Source: Akkermansia muciniphila
GTDB taxonomy: Bacteria; Verrucomicrobiota; Verrucomicrobiia; Limisphaerales; UBA9464
Length of the DNA stretch: 37,964 nucleotides
Direction of reading: 5' to 3'
Assembly (NCBI GenBank): GCA_945900455.1
Contig: CAMDJH010000025.1
Location: 1-37,964 of the forward strand
Below the pieces are notes generated by a model that saw only the letters and a list, made by a program, of their open reading frames with translations, did not search any database and was not told the origin of the DNA. Positions 24,045 through 31,638 of the stretch are shown here, in pieces. The first letter of the stretch is position 1, and every line of letters begins with the position of its first letter. The position numbers and the translations under genes are program-made.

Positions 24045-25562
24045 ATGAATTTTTTCCCATCCACCCTTTCGGTCATCCTCCTTCTGACCGGCGTGCTTGC
24101 GTGCCAGGCAACGTTCGCTGCGCCAATTCCCGATCGTCCGGAAAAGCTGACCTATGCGGAGCTCACCTTCGAGCCGCCGAGTCCGGTCGATTATCGAATC
24201 GTGTTGAAGGCTGGCCCCGTGGCTTACGTGGTGCCCGACCGTGAACTCCCCCTGATTTACATCTCGGTCACCGTCCGGGTTGGCAATTACGTCGACCCCG
24301 CTGGCAAGGAAGGCTTGGCGGGATTCGTCGGCCACCTTCTCTCTCGTGCTGGAACGGAATCCAAGACTGCAGAGCAAATGGACGAGCGTCTCGCATTCCT
24401 GGCGGCCAATCTCACCTCGATCGTCGGAGATTCATCGGGCACCGTGACCCTGAACCTTTTATCCAAAGACCTGACCGAAGGGCTTGGCCTCCTGCGCGAG
24501 GTGCTGAGCAAGCCCCGTTTTCAGGCGGACCGGCTCGCACTTCATCGCGAGCAGAGCATCGCTGAAATGAAGCAGCGGAACGATGACTCGACGGCCATCG
24601 AAGGCCGGGAACGGGAATTCCTCGCATACGGTGATCAGTTCTGGGCCTGCCGTTATGACACCGAAGCCAGCGTCCAGTCGATCACTCGCGATGAACTGCT
24701 CGCCTTCCATCGAAAATGGTTTCACCCCGCAAATTTTACCCTCGCCGTCAGTGGTGATTTCGACCGCGAAGACATTGTCGCCCGCCTTGAAGCCCTGCTT
24801 GCGGACTGGCCGTTCGCCGGTGACAAGGCGCCGCCCATCCCAACCGATACGCGCATCGCCCCTCCCGGCCTTTACATCGTGGACAAAGATGTTAATCAGG
24901 GACGTGTCTCCATCCTGCTGCCCGGTGTCAAACGGAATGACCCGGACTACCCGGCCATCCTCATTATGAACGACATCCTGGGCGGTGGCGGATTCACGTC
25001 TCGGATTATGAACCGAGTTCGTTCCGACGAAGGCCTCGCGTACGGCGCCGGCAGTTCATTCCGCGGCGGGGTATATTACCCGGAAACGTTCATGGCTTCC
25101 TTCGCTTCGAAATCCCGCACGGTGGCTTATGCAACGAGCATCGTGCTCGAGGAAATGAAGAAAATTGCGGAAACCCCTGTTTCCGACGAAGAGCTAAAGA
25201 CGGCGAGGAAGAGCTTCGTCGACACCTTTCCGCAGCGGTTCGCCACCAAGTCACAGGTCGCGGGCACGTTTGCCGATGATGAATACACCGGGCGTTTTGC
25301 CAGCAGTCCGAATTTCTGGAAGACGTGGCGCTCTCGCATGGAAGCGATTACCGGTGACGATGTCCTGCGAGTGGCACGCAAGCATTTGCACCCCGACCAA
25401 GCCCGGATCCTCGTCATCGGGCAAAAGGAGGAAATTCTCAAAGGCCATCCCAATCACGCCGTGAATCTAAAGGGGCTTGCGAGCGACCGGCTCCATCTTG
25501 TCCCGCTGCGCGACCCTCTGACAATGAAACCCAAGGACAAGCCGGACCCGGCAGTGCAGTAA
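24045..25562 (+). CDS. M16 family protein, non-catalytic partner subunit
   Basis: The 505-residue exported protein has an M16 fold but has lost the zinc site. Where HxxEH is expected the sequence reads 'GLAGFVGHLLSRAGT'. The substrate-binding Arg/Tyr region typical of the second half is kept: 'GGGGFTSRIMNRVRSDEGLAYGAGS'. That is the division of labour seen in heterodimeric M16B pairs, where one subunit carries zinc and the other the R/Y pair. The N-terminus 'LLLTGVLACQATFAAP' could be cut by signal peptidase I after 'TFA', or possibly lipidated at the Cys; the -2 Leu makes the second less likely. The gene is in operon with the catalytic subunit. Confidence 0.9.
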   Translation: MNFFPSTLSVILLLTGVLACQATFAAPIPDRPEKLTYAELTFEPPSPVDYRIVLKAGPVAYVVPDRELPLIYISVTVRVGNYVDPAGKEGLAGFVGHLLSRAGTESKTAEQMDERLAFLAANLTSIVGDSSGTVTLNLLSKDLTEGLGLLREVLSKPRFQADRLALHREQSIAEMKQRNDDSTAIEGREREFLAYGDQFWACRYDTEASVQSITRDELLAFHRKWFHPANFTLAVSGDFDREDIVARLEALLADWPFAGDKAPPIPTDTRIAPPGLYIVDKDVNQGRVSILLPGVKRNDPDYPAILIMNDILGGGGFTSRIMNRVRSDEGLAYGAGSSFRGGVYYPETFMASFASKSRTVAYATSIVLEEMKKIAETPVSDEELKTARKSFVDTFPQRFATKSQVAGTFADDEYTGRFASSPNFWKTWRSRMEAITGDDVLRVARKHLHPDQARILVIGQKEEILKGHPNHAVNLKGLASDRLHLVPLRDPLTMKPKDKPDPAVQ

Positions 25563-25619
25563 GGTTTCACCCAAGATTTTAAGCGTTGTCGGTACCGCCT
25601 CGTTTGCCAGATTCGTCCC

Positions 25620-26387
25620 ATGCCTCACGCCGAGCCTATCGATCCAATCCCACGCCGGTCGGACGCTCCCCTTGGCGCTGTCATGTTTGCGACGACTCAC
25701 TGGACGGTCATCCTGACCGCAAAGGATGCCTCGCAGCCGGAGGCACAGGAGGCCCTGGCGCGTTTGTGCCGAACCTATTGGGCGCCGCTTTATTCTTATC
25801 TGCGCCGTGACGGCCACTCGTCGCACGATGCCGAAGACCTCGTGCAGGCCTTCTTTGAACGGTTCCTCGAAAAGAATTTTCTCAAAGATGTCCAGCGAGA
25901 GAGGGGTCGTTTTCGTTCATTTCTCCTCGGCGCCCTGCGGCACTTTATTTTCAACGAAAACCGGGCAAGCAAACGGCTCCGGCGCGGCGGCCAATTGCTG
26001 CGGATTTCCCTCGATGTTCCGGAGGAGGAGTTGCGCTGCCAGTCAGAAATGGCTCACGCCGGCACTCCCGAAAAGGCGTATGACCGTCGGTGGGCGCAAA
26101 CCATCATGGCCAACGCGCGCCGCCGACTGCGGGACGAAATGACCTCCGCGGGGAAGAGCCGGAACTACGAAATCCTCGAACAGTGGCTCGCCACCGATCC
26201 CTCTCCAGGCGAATACGAGGCAGCCGCCCCGGATCTAAGTCTCAGCCCGCGCAGTGTCGGTGTCGCCGTTTTCCGGCTCCGACAGAGATTCCGTGAATTG
26301 GTGCGAATCGAAGTGGCGGACACCGTCGCCGAGATGGACGACGTTCAGGAGGAGATGCGTTATCTGCTCGAGGTGATAACGCAGTAA
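25620..26387 (+). CDS. ECF-like RNA polymerase sigma factor of PVC type
   Basis: The 255-residue protein begins its conserved part with 'FATTHWTVILTAKD'. Region 2 follows ('LYSYLRRDGHSSHDAEDLVQAFFERFLEKNFL', then 'GRFRSFLLGALRHFIFNENR'). A C-terminal region 4-like helix-turn-helix includes 'LSLSPRSVGVAVFRLRQRFRELVR'. This subfamily is common in Verrucomicrobiota and Planctomycetota and often lies beside a Ser/Thr kinase that controls it; no kinase or anti-sigma gene is adjacent here. It is about 60 residues longer than minimal ECF factors. It lies 57 nt after the M16 partner gene. Confidence 0.88.
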   Translation: MPHAEPIDPIPRRSDAPLGAVMFATTHWTVILTAKDASQPEAQEALARLCRTYWAPLYSYLRRDGHSSHDAEDLVQAFFERFLEKNFLKDVQRERGRFRSFLLGALRHFIFNENRASKRLRRGGQLLRISLDVPEEELRCQSEMAHAGTPEKAYDRRWAQTIMANARRRLRDEMTSAGKSRNYEILEQWLATDPSPGEYEAAAPDLSLSPRSVGVAVFRLRQRFRELVRIEVADTVAEMDDVQEEMRYLLEVITQ

Positions 26388-26476
26388 ATTCCGGATGCAC
26401 CCAAGGCTTCCAGGGGATCCAACCGGTGGCCACGAAGTTTTTTCGCTGGGCAACGCAGCGGGGCGGCGAGCCGGGA

Positions 26477-26635
26477 ATGGCTAGCGGCGGGCTTCAAATT
26501 ATGAGCCGGCGACCTGCCTCGAAGCTAAAGCGCATCTATACCATTGCAGCTTTCTGTTGGCTGCTTTCGGTACTGATCACCTTCATTTATTATCGGATCC
26601 TTTCGTCGACAACCTTCAAATCCTGGTTCTATTGA
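26477..26635 (+). CDS. small one-TM protein coupled to the next gene
   Basis: A 52-residue product from ATG 26477, or 44 residues from ATG 26501. A basic stretch ('RRPASKLKR') precedes one membrane helix ('IYTIAAFCWLLSVLITFIYY'). The TGA stop overlaps the ATG of the following membrane protein (TGATG), a strong sign of real translation. No family is recognised. The track starts it at GTG 26426, which adds an unlikely N-terminus. It could be a small subunit of the membrane enzyme, or its first helix separated by a frameshift. The fact that the downstream ORF begins at once with its own hydrophobic helix argues for two genes. Confidence 0.5.
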   Translation: MASGGLQIMSRRPASKLKRIYTIAAFCWLLSVLITFIYYRILSSTTFKSWFY

Positions 26636-28464
26636 TGCACGCCCTGCAGCTTTTCGCCGCGATCGCTTCTGTCGCCTATGTGTTTCTCGCTGCGTTGGGC
26701 GTTGGCATGCTATTTCGCAGCACCCTTGTGAATGCCGCAAATGACGCTGAATCACTGGCCCTCCGCTGTTTGCTGGGCATTATTTTACTCGGCACCGGAT
26801 TCTTTTTGATCGGGCAGCTATTCTTCGGGTGGCAAGTCTTTATTCCCATTCTTACTCCGTTTGCAATCCGAGCACTTTACCAAATCGTTGATCCATCCTA
26901 CCGCACCCGACTGCGACAACTCATCGCTGAGATCGGTTGGACGATGGTTCCGGTGCTCACTCTTTTTACCATTCTATTGCTAAGCGGGTTGCAGAAGCCA
27001 ACTGGCGTTATTGGCAGCGATGGCATTTCCTATCACCTTTACGGTCCCGCGACTTGGATTCGGGCATCGGTGATTCGGCCCGTCACGGATACGCTAAATA
27101 CCTCCTATCCGGCTATCAGTGAGGTTCTTTTCGGAGTGGTAATGAGCCTCTCCAATGACCGTGCCGCCGGCGTCTTTGGGGCAGTTATCGCTCTTGTTTT
27201 CCTCATTCTGGTTTGGGGAATCGCTCGCGAATTATTTGCCAGCGTCAAAAGTGCCCGTTGGGCGGTGCTGATTTCTCTGAGCGCTCCGGTCCTGTTTAGG
27301 CACCAGCCCTACGCATTTGTCGATTTGACTTTCAGTGCCATGGCGATTGCAGCGATTTGGCGTCTGCTGCATAGCGTAGAACCGGCGCAAGTTGGTTGTT
27401 CGGGAATACTCTTGGGCGGTACATTGGGCACGAAATATACCGGGATCTTTGTGTGTGGTGTCAGCCTAATCGTCTTCATTGTCTATCTCCTGCCCATTCG
27501 ATCCATTCGCCGAATCTTCGAATTATCTCTCATACTCGTTGCGACCGCATTGGCAGTAGGTGGGCCGTGGTACCTTCGTAACTACCTTATCCTGAATGCC
27601 CCGATATATCCGCCACCGGTGGTTCTGGCCAAGATTATGGGAGCCCCACACTTTTTGTCCCCAGACGCTTCCGCGATCATTCAATCGAACATCCGGATGC
27701 GTGGCTACGGCTCGGGCCGCTCCTTTCTGGACCTGGTGCTGCTTCCATGGCGAATCACTTTTTCTCCTCACCAGTTTCACGGCGCCACCGGCATCGGTGT
27801 GGCGATACTCGCATTGGCACCGATTGGTTGTTTGATCTGCCGCAAAAAAAGTCATCGAGCGATGCTTGCCTGGGCGACGCTGCTGACCATAGTGTGGTTT
27901 TATACCCAGCAAGAGGCCCGCTTCGCCTACCACATGTTGACGGTTTATGCCGTGTTCGCGGGCGCGGGTGCCGCCTATCTGTGGGAGCATTCAACCGTTG
28001 TGTTGCGCTCGCTCACAGCGGGCGTCGTCGGCATTTCGATAGCGTATGGGCTGGGAATGATTGCCAAGGAGGAGGCCGCTGCCATTCGCAGCGCTCTGTC
28101 TCCAATCCATGAATCGGCCTGGGTGGAGAGAAAAACCGCCTTCTACCCAGCGTTTGCCTACTTGAATCGGCGCGATGAAGTGAAGCGTGTTGTGCTGGTC
28201 GGTATCGACATCCCGCCTTACTTCGTAAGTAAGCCCCACATTAAACCGTTCGGGCTATACGGTGAACGACCACTGCCGCAGATCCAGACGGAATCGGACC
28301 TCATCGTTTCACTCCCGACACTCGATGTCACGCACGTGCTGGCGAGTCAGGGATCGGGATTGACGTTCAGCAACGTTCCGTCGCTTTACCTTGTTCTGAA
28401 AGGATCTGACTTCGAACTGTACGAAGTTGGCAGCCCCAAAATCAGCAACCCCAGCTCCCGGTAG
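26635..28464 (+). CDS. multipass membrane protein, GT39/PMT-like glycosyltransferase candidate
   Basis: From the ATG at 26635 the protein has 609 residues and about 12 hydrophobic segments. The pattern of an early extracytoplasmic loop after the second or third helix ('GVIGSDGISYHLYGPATWIR'), followed by many helices and a soluble tail ('VLVGIDIPPYFVSKPHIKPF'), fits GT-C fold lipid-linked sugar transferases (GT39/ArnT/DUF2029-like). The acidic 'SDG' in the first loop could stand in for the catalytic Asp. No signature gives the sugar or acceptor. The track's start at 26557 lies inside the small upstream ORF; the TGATG overlap supports 26635. Confidence 0.65.
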   Translation: MHALQLFAAIASVAYVFLAALGVGMLFRSTLVNAANDAESLALRCLLGIILLGTGFFLIGQLFFGWQVFIPILTPFAIRALYQIVDPSYRTRLRQLIAEIGWTMVPVLTLFTILLLSGLQKPTGVIGSDGISYHLYGPATWIRASVIRPVTDTLNTSYPAISEVLFGVVMSLSNDRAAGVFGAVIALVFLILVWGIARELFASVKSARWAVLISLSAPVLFRHQPYAFVDLTFSAMAIAAIWRLLHSVEPAQVGCSGILLGGTLGTKYTGIFVCGVSLIVFIVYLLPIRSIRRIFELSLILVATALAVGGPWYLRNYLILNAPIYPPPVVLAKIMGAPHFLSPDASAIIQSNIRMRGYGSGRSFLDLVLLPWRITFSPHQFHGATGIGVAILALAPIGCLICRKKSHRAMLAWATLLTIVWFYTQQEARFAYHMLTVYAVFAGAGAAYLWEHSTVVLRSLTAGVVGISIAYGLGMIAKEEAAAIRSALSPIHESAWVERKTAFYPAFAYLNRRDEVKRVVLVGIDIPPYFVSKPHIKPFGLYGERPLPQIQTESDLIVSLPTLDVTHVLASQGSGLTFSNVPSLYLVLKGSDFELYEVGSPKISNPSSR

Positions 28465-28517
28465 GCGCTGAGATAATCACACGGCAACGCCGGAGTTCCT
28501 GGCGGGCAAAAGACCTT

Positions 28518-29309
28518 CTACTTCACGGAAATGGTCCCGCGTTCCTGAATCCAGGGGACGTCGCGGGGAGCAATGCGGTCACCGGCAACGCCCGGTCTCA
28601 ACGTGTTCGGATCCAACCAGCGGTGAATCTCGGAGTGCCCGTCGGCAAAACTCAGCCCGCCGGCACCGTTGTGATAGACCGCCGGCAGATTGCCCCAGCG
28701 TTTGTCGGGCTCCATCGCCACGAGAATGTAGCCGTCGTCCACGCTTTCCTCCCGCTCATCAATGAACACGAACATCTGGCTTGGGCTGGTGATGTCGGAA
28801 AGCTTGCGGAACGTGCGCCACGTCTTGGCCATCAAGTCCGTGTGCCAACTCTGGCCGTTCATGAAGCCGTTCACCGAAACACTGCGGGTGCGTTGAAGCT
28901 TGCGTCCCCCCAGCGTGACCGTGCTCCGGTCGGCCGGGCAGCGATAGATCGTGGCCGATTGGCAATAATCCCACAGCAGCCCGTTGGGTGGCTTGAGCAG
29001 ATTGACATTGGTCGCGTCCGGCGTGTTGCCCATGATCCAGCCGGCCACCCACCCCTTTTGGTCGCCGGTCCCATTCAAGACGAGCCTTTGCTGGTTGTCC
29101 TCGCCATACATCAGCCAGGCAAGCTGAAGTTGCTTGGTATGGTTAAGGCACTGAATTCCTTGAGCCTTCGTCTTGGCCTTGCCGAGTGCGGGCAGCAGCA
29201 TTCCGGCCAGGATTGCAATGATGGCGATCACCACGAGCAGTTCGATGAGCGTGAAGGCCGAATGGAACCGAGAAAGGCGCAAGGTTGGTCTCATGGCGGT
29301 AAGTATCAT
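28518..29309 (-). CDS. prepilin-type protein with H-X9-DG tail, first copy
   Basis: The 263-residue protein has a type IV prepilin-like leader ('[21 protein letters not shown]'), with the expected methylated Phe and Glu5. '[18 protein letters not shown]' follows. The C-terminal '[12 protein letters not shown]' is the H-X9-DG motif of the large DUF1559-like family found in PVC bacteria. It would be cut by prepilin peptidase and sit in the inner membrane; no pilus or type II secretion genes are adjacent. The start could be 29309 or the ATG at 29294. The function of these abundant single pseudopilins is unknown. It converges with the GT39-like gene across a 53-nt gap. Confidence 0.88.
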   Translation of the reverse strand: MILTAMRPTLRLSRFHSAFTLIELLVVIAIIAILAGMLLPALGKAKTKAQGIQCLNHTKQLQLAWLMYGEDNQQRLVLNGTGDQKGWVAGWIMGNTPDATNVNLLKPPNGLLWDYCQSATIYRCPADRSTVTLGGRKLQRTRSVSVNGFMNGQSWHTDLMAKTWRTFRKLSDITSPSQMFVFIDEREESVDDGYILVAMEPDKRWGNLPAVYHNGAGGLSFADGHSEIHRWLDPNTLRPGVAGDRIAPRDVPWIQERGTISVK

Positions 29310-29414
29310 TCCAGGGAACCCGGCTAGCTAACTCGCGGGCAGTCCGAATGGCAAGTTTCAATTCGTGCCATACCGCCCTATACGAGCCTCCGACCCCGCG
29401 CTACCATCCCGCGC

Positions 29415-31628
29415 GTGAACCGAGCCCACTCCGGCCTGCTTATCCTCGCGCTCCTGATCCCATTCCTGTCCCTGACGGCGGCCTCTGCCACCCTTGCGCC
29501 CGCCGCTTCCACCGAACAACTTGCCGCCCGCGCCCGCCCCTCCCTCGCTGTCATCACCAACCACGGACGTAACGGCAACGGTCAAGGCGTCGGCACAGGC
29601 TTCGTAATCAGCGCAGACGGTCTCATCGCGACCAGTCTCCACGTCGTCGGCGAGGCCCGGCCGGTCGGGGTCCGGCTCGCCGACGGCCGGACCGTTGAGG
29701 TCACTACAATCCACGCCTTCGACCGCCACGCCGATCTCGCTATCCTACGGGTCGATACCACGAATTTGACCGCGCTCGCATTGGGTGATTCCGATCCACT
29801 CGCCAATGGGGCGGATGTCATCGCCCTCGGCAATCCTCTCGGACTGGAGAATTCAATTGTTGCCGGAGTTTTGTCCGGGCGTCGGACCCTTGACGGGATC
29901 GAGATGCTCCAGATCGCCGTTCCGATCGAGCCTGGCAACAGTGGGGGTCCATTGCTCGATCGCGCCGGTCAGGTGATCGGGATTGTGAATGCAAAATCGC
30001 TGCTCACCCGCAACCTGGGCTTCGCTACACCGGTCAACCTTCTCAAGAATCTTGTTGAGAAGCCCAATCCGGTCCCGATGGCAACCTGGGTTCGTGCCGG
30101 TGCTCTGGATCCGGCCGAGTGGGAACCTCATCATGGTGCCCTGTGGCGCGAGAAATCGGGACGTCTCCTCGTCGATGGTGTCGGCTCCGGCTTCGGCGGC
30201 CGCGCCTTCCTGCTTCGCACCACGCCGACGCTCGTCCCCCCTTTCGAACTGACGGTGACCGTCCGGTTGGATGATGAATCGGGCGCAGCGGGTCTGGTGT
30301 TTCTCGGGGATGACGGGGACCGCCATTATGGCTTCTATCCGACGGGCGGCCAACTTCGGCTGACGGCGTTTGAGGGTCCGGATGTTTTTAGTTGGCGAAT
30401 TCTGGGCACGGTGCCGAGCGCGCATTACCGGCGGGGCGACTGGAACAAGCTGGAGGTCCGGGTCGAAACCAACGGATTCACCTGCTCAGTCAATGGTCAG
30501 TCGGTGTTCACCAGCACCGACGCGGCCTTGCGCGGCACGCGGGTTGGAATCGCCAAGTTCCGGGAGACGTCGGCCCAGTTCCGGGCGTTCGCGGCGGGCC
30601 ACGGCCTGCCGTCTCCGCCCGAGCTTCCACCCGGGCTCGTGATGGCGTTGGGCGGTCGGGATGTGCCAGAAGTCCGGTTATCGGAGGCCGATTTGGGCAG
30701 GTTGCGCACCAACCTGACGGCCGCGCGCGGTTTCATCGCTGACCGGGCCCGGCGACTCGAACAGGAGGCCGTGCGGTTACGCGAAGTCGCCGCGCGCCTG
30801 CACCGCGAGGCCGTGGGTTTGGAACTTGCCGCCGAACTACGCCGGCCGGAAGCGGAGACCGACCTGGCGCGCGCCGCCCTGCTGGTCGCACGCCATGATC
30901 AGCCCGATCTGGACCCGCAACCGTACCTCCGTCAACTCGACACGCTGGCCCGCGACGTCCGTGGGCGATCGGCCTCCGACGCCCCGCCGGCGGCGCGCCT
31001 CGACACCCTACGGAGTTTCCTCTTTGCCGAAAGCGGCTTCCACGGGAGTCGCCATGATTATTACAATCGTGCTAACAGTCGATTGAACGAGGTGTTGGAT
31101 GACCGCGAAGGACTGCCGATCACCCTCGCGGTCTTGTTTATAGAAGTGGCCCGGCGGGCCGGGTTGGCCGATGTCCATGGCGTCTCCTTGCCCGGGCATT
31201 TCCTGGTGAAGCATGCGCCTTCGGGCGTCCCGGAGCGCCTGATCGATGTCTTTAACGGCGGACGCCTCCTCACCCACAGTGAAGCCGATGAACTGGGGAG
31301 CGAATACGCCGGCGTCCCGGTCCGCAGCGAATTCCTCCCGCCAGCGACCAAGCGCGAGATCATTGTCCGAATGCTCACGAATTTGCGCGCGTTCGCAGAG
31401 CGGGATGAGGGGGCTGCCGCCTCCCTGCACTATTCGGACCTGCTGGTGACGGTCGCCGGGGATCCGCGGGCCGAGGCCGGGCAACGCATCGACCGGGCTC
31501 GTCTCCGTGTCCGATGCGGTGATCCGGCCGGGGCGCGTGCTGATCTGCGGTGGGTCTTGGACGTCGCACCGCCCGGAGTCGATCTCGAGAGACTGGCCGA
31601 AATGGTTCGCCGCCTTGCCGAGGAATGA
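29415..31628 (+). CDS. exported trypsin-like protease / DUF1080-like / SirB1 transglutaminase-like fusion
   Basis: The 737-residue protein has a signal peptide ('LLILALLIPFLSLTAASA'). Residues ~35-215 are a Deg/HtrA-like trypsin domain with a full triad: His76 ('ATSLHVV'), Asp107 ('HADLAIL') and Ser176 ('EPGNSGGPLL'). No PDZ domain follows. Residues ~225-392 look like a concanavalin-like DUF1080 domain ('GDWNKLEVRVETNGFTCSVN'). A charged helical linker (~420-475) leads to a SirB1/transglutaminase-like domain ('FHGSRHDYYNRANSRLNEVL', 'GLPITLAVLFIEVARRAGL', 'GVSLPGHFLVKH'). SirB1-type domains usually lack the catalytic Cys, and none is seen at that position here. The start is GTG. The helicase gene begins 10 nt after the stop. 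Confidence 0.88.
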   Translation: MNRAHSGLLILALLIPFLSLTAASATLAPAASTEQLAARARPSLAVITNHGRNGNGQGVGTGFVISADGLIATSLHVVGEARPVGVRLADGRTVEVTTIHAFDRHADLAILRVDTTNLTALALGDSDPLANGADVIALGNPLGLENSIVAGVLSGRRTLDGIEMLQIAVPIEPGNSGGPLLDRAGQVIGIVNAKSLLTRNLGFATPVNLLKNLVEKPNPVPMATWVRAGALDPAEWEPHHGALWREKSGRLLVDGVGSGFGGRAFLLRTTPTLVPPFELTVTVRLDDESGAAGLVFLGDDGDRHYGFYPTGGQLRLTAFEGPDVFSWRILGTVPSAHYRRGDWNKLEVRVETNGFTCSVNGQSVFTSTDAALRGTRVGIAKFRETSAQFRAFAAGHGLPSPPELPPGLVMALGGRDVPEVRLSEADLGRLRTNLTAARGFIADRARRLEQEAVRLREVAARLHREAVGLELAAELRRPEAETDLARAALLVARHDQPDLDPQPYLRQLDTLARDVRGRSASDAPPAARLDTLRSFLFAESGFHGSRHDYYNRANSRLNEVLDDREGLPITLAVLFIEVARRAGLADVHGVSLPGHFLVKHAPSGVPERLIDVFNGGRLLTHSEADELGSEYAGVPVRSEFLPPATKREIIVRMLTNLRAFAERDEGAAASLHYSDLLVTVAGDPRAEAGQRIDRARLRVRCGDPAGARADLRWVLDVAPPGVDLERLAEMVRRLAEE

Positions 31629-31638
31629 ATCCCTCAAC

